Source: a virus
Strand: one strand, 5' to 3'
DNA: 22,885 nucleotides
Virus record (IMG/VR): IMGVR_UViG_3300042474_001335
Coordinates: 1-22,885 of that record
This document shows, piece after piece, positions 16,147 to 22,885 of this stretch (its first letter is position 1; every line of letters begins with the position of its first letter). A program made the translations under genes and the position numbers. The notes beneath the pieces are model-generated. The model did not search any database. It was not told the origin of the DNA and was given only the letters and a program-made list of their open reading frames with translations.

Positions 16147-19100
16147 ATGGCAAATTCAGATAAAGATATCATCATTACTCCAAATAGAGGACAAAGTGAT
16201 GATCCAAAAATAGAGTTTAGAGGTGCGAACACATCCGTTGGTGCACAGACTATTAGTGCTAGAGTGTATCCCACAAGTAATGGAACACTTTCATTCGAAG
16301 GTACCGCGGGACAACTTTTCTCAATAACTAATTCTTTATCTGGTACCATTTTCTCAGTTAATGATGTATCTGGTATTCCTAGTATAGAAGTCTTGGATTC
16401 TGGAATATTGAAATTCGGACAATATAGTGGAAACGTTTTAATTGGAACAGCAACAGACAACGGTAATAAATTAAGAGTAGCTGGTACCGCTCATATCACA
16501 CAACTTGGAGTAGGATCAAATAATAATCAATCATTTGATTTTTACAATAGCGGCACAAGTTATTTTAATGGTACAGCATTTTTTGATAAAGTGGTTACTT
16601 TTGCAGGAAATTCTGGTTCTCAAGGATGGAGCAATATTGTCATTGATGCTTCAACTCCGTCCAATGGTGCTTATATAAGAGCGAATAGGGCATCATCGGG
16701 GGCGGGAGAAGTCGGATATGCTTGGGGAACTGGCGGAACAAATCAGTGGATAAACTTTTTACCAACCGATTCAACGACTCTCAGTTGGTATCAAGGATCG
16801 TCTACTGTTATGACTTTGACAACAACTGGAGCACTTCAATTAAATTCGACAACAGATGGAATGTTTACTCTATCGAAAAGTGGAACTAATTGGAATTATA
16901 TTAATTTTAATACATCAGGTGCAAGAAAATTTTATTTCGGAGTAAATGCTTCAAATGAACCAGAACTGGGCGTTGATAATAATGGAACTTTTCGCCTAGT
17001 CGGTTCACCAGGAATGACAATTAGTGGTAATACTGTGTATCACGGTGGCAATATACCAACGTGGAATCAAAATACAACAGGTACAGCAGCTGGTATTAAT
17101 ACATCTGCACCAACTCTTGCAATAGCAACCGAAGCCAATTCTATCTATGTGAGTGCTCCTTCATATAGCACAGGTCAGATAGTAAAACAATTAAATTTTG
17201 ATTGGTATGGAAATTATTGGGCAATCGGAAACATACGAAGTGGAGCAACTCCTTCAGATGGATTTGGTGTTGCTTATGGAAATAATACACCTTTATTTAT
17301 ATTTTCAAATACTGGTAATGGATTTCAAGCAGGAAACGCATTCACTTATGACAACTCTGGTGGATGGGGAGCAAATTTAGTAGCTGCTGGATCATCTCAT
17401 GCGAGGGTCAGACTTCGCGCAACATCTTATAATGGTAGCGGAGACAGAGAAACTTATATGTGGTTGGACAATACTACTAGTCCAGCTACTGGAATATATT
17501 CAACTGCTCCAACTTTTAATTTCGTAGGAAGTATTACCACAGTTCAAGTTGCAGGTAATACGGTCCTTCATGCAGGCAACTACACTTCTTATGCTGCAAC
17601 CAGTGGACACAATCACACATATAATGTTAACAATGACTGGTTAAGAGATAATGGTGACGATAATCAATTCAAAATTTATGGTAATAGTAGAACTATAATT
17701 TATCGTACAGATGGTAATACTAATGAACACGGTGGAGGTAATTACGCGCACATATTCTATTATGGTGGTAGTGCTGATGGTAATAGAGTTTTTATAATTA
17801 ATACGGATGGTAGATTGTGGTCGCCTTATCACGGCTGGCTCGACACGATGAGTGTTTCATATGCTTCTTCTGCTGGTACTGCGGATAATATTGATGGATG
17901 GGGTTTCGTAAACACTGGAAACAATAGCGCAGTTAATGCAAACACAATTGACAGTAATGGTATTAGCTATTATCAATCGGGTGTAGACAACTTTTCGCTA
18001 AATTCCACTGATGGTGCACTTTATTCACAAAGATATTCTAGCGATTGGCAACACCAAATTGCTGGTGATTATCGTGAAGGTAATATAGCAGTTCGTGGAA
18101 AAAATGGCGGAACTTGGGCACGATGGAAACCAATTCCTACATTAACTATAAGCGATACTGCTCCTGGTAATGAAACAGTAGGAGATATGTGGTGGGAGTC
18201 GGATACTGGTAAATTAAAAATTTATTATTATGACGGTAATACTTCTCAATGGGTCGATGCAATGCCCATTCCTGATACATCAACATTTTTTAGTAAGGCT
18301 GGTGGTTCTATTACAGGTGCAGTAACGATAAACAGTTCATTAACGGTAACAGGAAGAATTTATGCTGATGCTGGTATTAGAGTAGCACAAAATAGTTCTT
18401 CAGGATTAGCTAGTGGCATAGATATCACTAACACAGATATTAGAAGTAATGCTGTCAGTGCTTGGACAGGAAACCCAGGCGCGCAAGGAAAAATTCAATA
18501 TCATAGCTATCGTTGGTATATTGTTTCAGATAGTTCTTCTGATCGTATTGTACAATTTAGAAGAGATGGTAGTGATGTATCATATATTGATAATAGTGGA
18601 AACTATGTTGGTAATGTGAGCGGTAACGCAACAACAGCCACTACCGCTAGTGCTGTTGCAGCATCCGCTATCACAGGTCAAACAGGTATGTGGACAAGTT
18701 CTGCTCGACCAGGACCATATCGATTATACCGCCGCGATGACAACAGCGACTACAGTGTGCAAACCCACTGGACTGGTAGTTATTGGAGATTATATGGTTA
18801 TGCCGGAGATACGGCACACGCGGATACACATGTTGGATATGCAGACAGTGCTGGAAATGGTGGCGTCACATCAGTAAATGGACAAACTGGTGCGGTTACT
18901 ATTTCGGGTGGTGCATCACTCTCAAATGATACATCAACAAATAATAATTTGTTTTATCCTACGATGGCGTATAATGCCACATCTGGAACACTTTCAACCG
19001 CATATGTTTCATCAACTAAATTATACTTTAATCCATCGACAGGAACATTAAGTGCAACGGTAATGACATCCATATCGGATAGAAATGTCAAAGAAAATAT

Positions 19101-19362
19101 AGTAACTATAGAAAACGCACTATCAAAAACACTTTCTCTTCGTGGAGTTAATTATACACTCAAAGACACTCAACAAAAATCTATAGGTGTTATAGCGCAA
19201 GAAGTTGAAGAAATTTTACCGGAAGTTGTTAATACATCCGACGACGGAACAAAAAGTGTTCAATATGGAAATATGATAGGACTTCTAATAGAAGCTATCA
19301 AAGAACAGCAGTCCGAAATAGAAGAACTCAAAACATTAGTCAAAAAAATGCTGGAAAAATGA
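16147..19362 (+). CDS. Long tail fibre with C-terminal peptidase S74 chaperone
   Basis: The 1071-residue protein has an N-terminal region with ITPNRGQSDDPKIEFRG, a GNVLIGTATDNGNKL repeat, then fibre signatures: TVYHGGN (about 297-302), TVLHAGN (about 473-478) and SGHNHTYN (486-493), followed by Tyr/Trp/Gly-rich strands and TSVNGQTGAV. The last ~95 residues are an intramolecular chaperone of the peptidase S74 type: SDRNVKENI (from S977), GVIAQEVEEILPEVV, then YGNMIGLLIEAIKEQQSEIEEL as a final coiled coil (split: YGNMIGLLIEAIKE, QQSEIEEL). S977 and K982 have the Ser/+5 Lys spacing of the known self-cleaving dyad, so release of the chaperone after trimer folding is expected. It probably is a host-recognition fibre. 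The ribosome site is weak. Confidence 0.9.
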   Translation: MANSDKDIIITPNRGQSDDPKIEFRGANTSVGAQTISARVYPTSNGTLSFEGTAGQLFSITNSLSGTIFSVNDVSGIPSIEVLDSGILKFGQYSGNVLIGTATDNGNKLRVAGTAHITQLGVGSNNNQSFDFYNSGTSYFNGTAFFDKVVTFAGNSGSQGWSNIVIDASTPSNGAYIRANRASSGAGEVGYAWGTGGTNQWINFLPTDSTTLSWYQGSSTVMTLTTTGALQLNSTTDGMFTLSKSGTNWNYINFNTSGARKFYFGVNASNEPELGVDNNGTFRLVGSPGMTISGNTVYHGGNIPTWNQNTTGTAAGINTSAPTLAIATEANSIYVSAPSYSTGQIVKQLNFDWYGNYWAIGNIRSGATPSDGFGVAYGNNTPLFIFSNTGNGFQAGNAFTYDNSGGWGANLVAAGSSHARVRLRATSYNGSGDRETYMWLDNTTSPATGIYSTAPTFNFVGSITTVQVAGNTVLHAGNYTSYAATSGHNHTYNVNNDWLRDNGDDNQFKIYGNSRTIIYRTDGNTNEHGGGNYAHIFYYGGSADGNRVFIINTDGRLWSPYHGWLDTMSVSYASSAGTADNIDGWGFVNTGNNSAVNANTIDSNGISYYQSGVDNFSLNSTDGALYSQRYSSDWQHQIAGDYREGNIAVRGKNGGTWARWKPIPTLTISDTAPGNETVGDMWWESDTGKLKIYYYDGNTSQWVDAMPIPDTSTFFSKAGGSITGAVTINSSLTVTGRIYADAGIRVAQNSSSGLASGIDITNTDIRSNAVSAWTGNPGAQGKIQYHSYRWYIVSDSSSDRIVQFRRDGSDVSYIDNSGNYVGNVSGNATTATTASAVAASAITGQTGMWTSSARPGPYRLYRRDDNSDYSVQTHWTGSYWRLYGYAGDTAHADTHVGYADSAGNGGVTSVNGQTGAVTISGGASLSNDTSTNNNLFYPTMAYNATSGTLSTAYVSSTKLYFNPSTGTLSATVMTSISDRNVKENIVTIENALSKTLSLRGVNYTLKDTQQKSIGVIAQEVEEILPEVVNTSDDGTKSVQYGNMIGLLIEAIKEQQSEIEELKTLVKKMLEK

Positions 19363-19410
19363 ATATATATACTTGTATTGGTCTTAGATCATTATTAATT
19401 GGAGATTTAA

Positions 19411-19611
19411 ATGAATAAATTTAGTTTAACTGATTTGTCGATTGAAGAAGTGAATGTCATCATCGCTGGTTTGCTCGAACTTCCTGGAAAAGTCGGCTTA
19501 AATGTTTTTGCTAAAGTGAAACAACAAGCTGAGGAACAAGCTAGACAAATGCCTCAAGCGCAGGAAACTAACGTTCCAGAAGGACCACTTAGTGATAAAG
19601 TGATGAATTAA
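19411..19611 (+). CDS. Hypothetical 66-residue protein
   Basis: This short protein has a helical N-terminal part, LSIEEVNVIIAGLLELPGKV, then an amphipathic helix VFAKVKQQAEEQARQ and a Pro/Gln/Glu-rich tail. Small proteins of this type (a short hydrophobic helix-loop with GLxxLPxxxxxNVxxKxxQQ) are common in phage structural regions, but I know no function. It has a clear ribosome site (GGAGA). It lies between the S74 fibre and the gp13 regulatory hairpin, in a 48-base and a 53-base setting with no terminator visible. Confidence 0.7.
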   Translation: MNKFSLTDLSIEEVNVIIAGLLELPGKVGLNVFAKVKQQAEEQARQMPQAQETNVPEGPLSDKVMN

Positions 19612-19614
19612 AAT

Positions 19615-19671
19615 CTGCCATTTATCATCATTATAAATAAATTATAATATCTAAAGGATGATAAATGGCAG
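19615..19671 (+). promoter_or_regulatory. Inverted repeat hiding the gp13 start codon
   Basis: The left arm 19615-19629 and right arm 19657-19671 are perfect 15-bp reverse complements with a 27-base loop. The gp13 ATG (19665-19667) lies in the right arm and the end of its AAAGG ribosome site (19653-19657) touches the stem. The loop contains the exact late promoter. No run of T follows, so it is not an intrinsic terminator. RNA read from upstream should fold and block gp13; RNA started at the late promoter lacks the left arm. Confidence 0.75.
19632..19639 (+). promoter_or_regulatory. T4-type late promoter (exact TATAAATA)
   Basis: This exact late octamer lies inside the loop of the inverted repeat. 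A start site some 5-8 bases downstream would be at about 19644-19648, after the left arm and before the ribosome site. It serves the gp13-gp14-gp15-gp16 group. Confidence 0.8.
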
Positions 19672-20615
19672 CTCCTTCAACTAGAAAAGAATTCAAAGAT
19701 TATTGTCTCCGTAAACTGGGACATCCTGTAATTCAAATTAATGTTGATGATGATCAAGTAGAGGATCGAATAGACGATGCTCTACAGTTTTTCCACGACT
19801 ATCACTTCGATGGCGTGGAAAAACTCTTTATGAAACATAGAATTACGCAAGAAGATATTGACAGAGGATGGATTTATGTTCCTGAGGCTGTCATATTTGT
19901 CACTGGTGTAATGCCTTTCGATCAATCAAATTCTTCTGTAAATATGTTTGATTTGAGATATCAACTCAGATTGCATGATTTATATGATTTTACCTCAGTT
20001 TCATATGTCTCTTATGAAATAACCATGCAGCATATTAGGACTTTGAACCTTTTGTTCTCAGGAACACCACAGTTTAGATTTAATCGCCATCAAGATAAAT
20101 TGTTTTTGGACATAGATTGGAGTGGTGATCTAAATGTAGGTGAATATGTTGTTGTGGAGTGTTATAGAAAATTGGATCCAGATACAATTTCTTTATCTGG
20201 AACAGCAGCAATAAGCATATCTTCTACTACTGTCACAGGAACAGGAACTAAGTTTGATCAAGATATTGTTCCTGGCGATTTCATTAGTTTTGGTGATGAA
20301 TTAAAGAGAGTCAAGGCTATTATTTCTCCAACAGAATTAACAGTTGATACCGTGTTTGGTTCTAATGCATCAGTCAGTATGACTAAATCTGGCGTATCAG
20401 ACGTTTGGAATGATAGATTTTTAAAACGTTATGCAACAGCACTTATCAAAAAACAGTGGGGCGAAAATCTTAAAAAGTTCGCAGGCATTCAAATGCCAGG
20501 TGGTGTAACATTAAATGGTAAAGAAATTTGGGATGAAGCCGTTGAAGAAATCAATAAGGTTGAAGAAGAATTGATAAACACTAATGTATTACCAAGCGAA
20601 ATGTTTATTGGTTAA
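19665..20615 (+). CDS. gp13: Neck protein gp13 (head completion)
   Basis: The 316-residue protein has the order of T4-type gp13: an N-terminal helix region TRKEFKDYCLRKLGHPVI and DDALQFFHDYHFDGVE, a strand VTGVMPFDQS, FDLRYQLRLHDLYDF, FRFNRHQDKLFLDIDW, YRKLDPDT, and WNDRFLKRYATALIKKQWG with MPGGVTLNGKEIWDEA. In T4, gp13 and gp14 form the neck that closes the filled head before tail joining. A beta-rich module at about 175-245 (VTGTGTKF, VPGDFISFG, SPTELTVD) sits between LDPDT and VWNDRF and looks like an insertion. T4 gp13 has 309 residues, so overall length is similar. Translation is probably limited by the hairpin at its start. The assignment is supported by gp14-gp15-gp16 downstream. Confidence 0.9.
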   Translation: MAAPSTRKEFKDYCLRKLGHPVIQINVDDDQVEDRIDDALQFFHDYHFDGVEKLFMKHRITQEDIDRGWIYVPEAVIFVTGVMPFDQSNSSVNMFDLRYQLRLHDLYDFTSVSYVSYEITMQHIRTLNLLFSGTPQFRFNRHQDKLFLDIDWSGDLNVGEYVVVECYRKLDPDTISLSGTAAISISSTTVTGTGTKFDQDIVPGDFISFGDELKRVKAIISPTELTVDTVFGSNASVSMTKSGVSDVWNDRFLKRYATALIKKQWGENLKKFAGIQMPGGVTLNGKEIWDEAVEEINKVEEELINTNVLPSEMFIG

Positions 20616-20617
20616 TT

Positions 20618-21511
20618 ATGTCCACAAATTTCTATTTCAATAATTTTCCCCAACACCAAATAACAAGTGAGCAGTTACTCGTTGAAGATTTGGTGATTGA
20701 AGCAATGCAGATCCATGGCATGGACGTTTTTTATTTACCACGTTCAACAAGAGATGAAGTCGATTATCTATACGGTGAAGACACACTCAAAGAGTATCGA
20801 AATGCATATAGTATAGAAATGTATCTTGAAAATGTTACAGGAATGGATGGTGAAGGTGATTTCATTTCAAAATTTGGCTTAGAAGTCAGAGATGAAATAA
20901 CTTTACTTGTATCGAGAAGAAGATTCGGATACACTGTTCCACAAAAGAGACCTAATGAAGGCGATTTGATTTACATTCCTCTTATAAGAAATTTCTTTGA
21001 GGTCACTTTCGTCGAACATGAAAATGATCAAGCGATGTTTTATACATTAGGTAGAGGACGAGGCGGTAATGTATATGTCTATGCTCTTAAATTAAAACAA
21101 TTTGTCTTCTCGGAAGAAATTATTTCAACTGGTGTTCAAGAAATCGATAAAGAAGCAGAATCTTCTTATAAGAGAATTCGTCTACCTTTAGCAAATACTG
21201 GTACAGGAAGTTATGTTCCAGGTGAAATTGTATATCAAGGCACTTCTTTAGCCAATTCCACTGCTCAAGCCATTGTTTATTCATACACTCCTCATAGTGA
21301 ATTGACTGTAATCCGTGTAATTGGTCAATTCACAAGTAGCGCAAATGCAATAGGAAATACAAGTGGTGCATTAAGAACACCAGTCACAGTTGATGAACTT
21401 GATTCCGTCGGAAATAATGTATTCGAAGATATCACAGATAATAAGAGGATCGAACAAGAAGCTGATGACATCTTAGACTTTACTGAAACTAATCCATTTG
21501 GAGAACCATAA
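20618..21511 (+). CDS. gp14: Neck protein gp14
   Basis: The 297-residue protein begins with STNFYFNNFPQHQITSEQLL and continues with EAMQIHGMDVFYLPR, DEVDYLYGED, AYSIEMYLENV, GDFISKFGLEVRDE, SRRRFGY and RPNEGDLIYIPL, all typical of T4-type gp14. With gp13 it forms the neck at the head portal. Residues ~199-252 (YVPGEIVYQG, AQAIVYSY, ELTVIRVIGQF, GNTSGAL) form a small beta module like one in the gp15 product. The C-terminus NKRIEQEADDILDFTETNPFGEP is a conserved gp14 ending. It starts two bases after gp13 without a strong ribosome site, so translation is probably coupled. Confidence 0.92.
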   Translation: MSTNFYFNNFPQHQITSEQLLVEDLVIEAMQIHGMDVFYLPRSTRDEVDYLYGEDTLKEYRNAYSIEMYLENVTGMDGEGDFISKFGLEVRDEITLLVSRRRFGYTVPQKRPNEGDLIYIPLIRNFFEVTFVEHENDQAMFYTLGRGRGGNVYVYALKLKQFVFSEEIISTGVQEIDKEAESSYKRIRLPLANTGTGSYVPGEIVYQGTSLANSTAQAIVYSYTPHSELTVIRVIGQFTSSANAIGNTSGALRTPVTVDELDSVGNNVFEDITDNKRIEQEADDILDFTETNPFGEP

Positions 21512-22515
21512 TGCTCAGTAAAGGACACTTTTACAATAGAACATTAAGAAAAATTGTTGTCGCTTTCGGTACAGTTTTTAATAACATAACGATGATCCGT
21601 TATGATAAAGACATGACAAAAGAATATGAAAGAATAAAAGTGCCTCTTTCATACGGTCCAAAAGAAAAGTACATCACTAGGTTAGCATCTGATCCAGATT
21701 TAACTAGGTCAATGTCTGTACATTTACCAAGAATTTCTTTTGAGATGACAGCAATCACATATGATTCATCAAGAAAAACAAACTCTCTGATTAAAAATTA
21801 TTCCTTTGACTCATCGAAAAATCAAGTCAAATCTCAAGCATCTCCTATACCATACAATTTTGATTTTAGTGTTTCAATTTATGTTAGAAACATAGAAGAT
21901 GGCACACAAATACTTGAACAGATTCTTCCATTTTTTACTCCGGACTATACCGTAACTGTCAATTTGGTTCCTGAAATGGGATTAAAATATGATCTTCCTA
22001 TTCTATTGGAATCAGTAAATACAACTACTGATTATGAAGGCGACTTTCTCAGTACACGAATGATTATTTGGGATTTAACTTTTAGTGTAAAAGGTTATAT
22101 ATTTCCTCAAGTAAGTGCAACAGGAAACGGTTTCATCTCAAAATCAACAACCAACATCTACACTAATTTTGGTGATAAAGAATCACAAAAAGTTTATGTC
22201 GATTCAGCAAATGGTGTTGGTGTTTTTGTTACAGGAGAGATTGTTCGTGAAACTAAAAAAGGAAAATCAGGAAAAGTATTATACTTCGCAAATAACAACA
22301 CTGGCACATTAGTATTAACTGAACTGACAGATTTAATGGATGAAAATGATGTTATTGTGGGTGACTATTCAAATGCAACATATACAATAGATACTGTTGA
22401 TTTGGATCCACTTAAAGATGTGATAATAAAAATAGAACCTAATCCTGTAAATGCTAATGCAAACTCATTGTATGGATACACAGAAACTATATTGGAATTC
22501 CCGGATACACTATGA
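21511..22515 (+). CDS. gp15: Tail sheath stabiliser / connector gp15
   Basis: The 334-residue protein starts on the last base of the gp14 stop. GHFYNRTLRKIVVAFGTVFN, VPLSYGPKEKYITRL, VHLPRISFEMT, PYNFDFSVSIYVRN and ILPFFTPDYTVTVN are clear gp15 features. In T4, gp15 caps the tail at its head-proximal end and joins it to the neck. It is longer than T4 gp15 (272 residues) owing to a C-terminal addition; residues ~238-293 (VFVTGEIVRE, SGKVLYF, VIVGDYSNATY) form a beta module like that in gp14. The gene ends in an ATGA overlap with gp16. Confidence 0.92.
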   Translation: MLSKGHFYNRTLRKIVVAFGTVFNNITMIRYDKDMTKEYERIKVPLSYGPKEKYITRLASDPDLTRSMSVHLPRISFEMTAITYDSSRKTNSLIKNYSFDSSKNQVKSQASPIPYNFDFSVSIYVRNIEDGTQILEQILPFFTPDYTVTVNLVPEMGLKYDLPILLESVNTTTDYEGDFLSTRMIIWDLTFSVKGYIFPQVSATGNGFISKSTTNIYTNFGDKESQKVYVDSANGVGVFVTGEIVRETKKGKSGKVLYFANNNTGTLVLTELTDLMDENDVIVGDYSNATYTIDTVDLDPLKDVIIKIEPNPVNANANSLYGYTETILEFPDTL

Positions 22516-22885
22516 ATATGGATAAAAAATTGTCGGACATTTTTGATATAAAGCCAGCGGAAATTATTCCAGAAACTTTTGAAGTTGTTGAAACATCGAA
22601 TGATGATGATGCTGATTTTGAATTCGCTAGAAGAAACATAAAAGATTTGGCTGAAAAAGGAAAAATTGCTGTTGATAATATTCTAGAAGTGGCGCGAGCT
22701 ACGGATCATCCTAGAGCATATGAAGTTGCTGCTACTCTAATAAAAAGTGTTGGAGATTTAAATAAAGATTTAATGGATCTTAGAAAGAAAAGAAAACTGT
22801 TAATGGATAATATGAGCACTTCTTCTCCAGAGATAAATGTGAATCAAGCAGTTTTTGTTGGATCAACAGCAGAATTAATTAAAGC
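22512..22885 (+). CDS. gp16: Small terminase subunit gp16, 3' partial
   Basis: The first 124 codons are visible and the gene runs off the window. The start ATG overlaps the gp15 stop (ATGA); a second in-frame ATG lies two codons later at 22518. The sequence has KLSDIFDI, an acidic stretch with a DDDAD run, then FEFARRNIKDLAEKG, ARATDHPRAYEVAATLIKS and LMDLRKKRKLL, typical of T4-type gp16. The small subunit forms a ring that recognises phage DNA and regulates the gp17 packaging motor, whose gene is expected just downstream. The order 13-14-15-16 matches T4. Confidence 0.88.
   Translation, partial: MNMDKKLSDIFDIKPAEIIPETFEVVETSNDDDADFEFARRNIKDLAEKGKIAVDNILEVARATDHPRAYEVAATLIKSVGDLNKDLMDLRKKRKLLMDNMSTSSPEINVNQAVFVGSTAELIK

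Noticed and set aside
17294-17301. TATAAATA on the minus strand
   Set aside because: It would drive antisense RNA within the S74 fibre gene, where no minus-strand gene is credible; a chance match is likely in AT-rich DNA.
19363-19410. Terminator after the S74 fibre gene
   Set aside because: No GC-rich hairpin with a T-run is visible in this 48-base gap.

Overview
The window reads as part of the late, structural region of a tailed phage of the T4-like myovirus type, most likely from a marine host. The evidence is a block at the right end encoding recognisable T4-type gp13, gp14, gp15 and the start of gp16 in the T4 order, two exact copies of the T4 late-promoter octamer TATAAATA, and long fibre genes built from GxVGIGTTSP repeats of the kind common in marine phages. 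All genes are on the + strand, tightly packed, and AT-rich apart from one patch. The host cannot be named from the sequence; cyanobacterial or pelagic alphaproteobacterial hosts are plausible. No tRNA, CRISPR array, IS element or integrase was seen, and no gene-free stretch exceeds 60 bases.

Layout. (1) 1-5147: the 3' 1714 codons of a giant repeat-built fibre gene, its start lying outside the window, with a GC-rich patch at about 1020-2880. (2) 5148-8796: five genes: a small fibre-associated protein, a GG/ILEI-domain protein, two LamG-like lectin-fold proteins and a 66-residue protein between them. (3) 8833-11981: three tandem paralogues of about 350 residues, probably beta-propeller virion proteins. 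(4) 11981-15733: an unusual cassette with two unrecognised proteins, a U32-like barrel fused to a methyltransferase, and a multi-pass membrane protein resembling DUF401-type transporters. (5) 15760-19611: a paralogue of the small protein of block 2, a second long fibre ending in a peptidase S74 chaperone domain, and a small protein. (6) 19665-22885: neck genes 13, 14, 15 and the small terminase gene 16, cut by the window end.

How it works together (inference). Blocks 1, 2, 3 and 5 look like a host-recognition toolkit: two long fibres with different C-terminal ends, lectin-like and propeller-like tip or decoration proteins, and a possible fibre hinge domain. Block 6 closes the head and joins it to the tail. 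Late promoters lie before block 5 (exact), block 6 (exact) and block 3 (one mismatch). Block 4 does not look structural and is the best candidate for auxiliary or modification functions.

The most striking non-coding signal is a perfect 15-bp inverted repeat at 19615-19629 / 19657-19671. Its right arm contains the gp13 start codon and its loop contains an exact late promoter. RNA read through from upstream should hide the start codon; RNA started at the late promoter should not. This resembles the logic known for T4 gene e.
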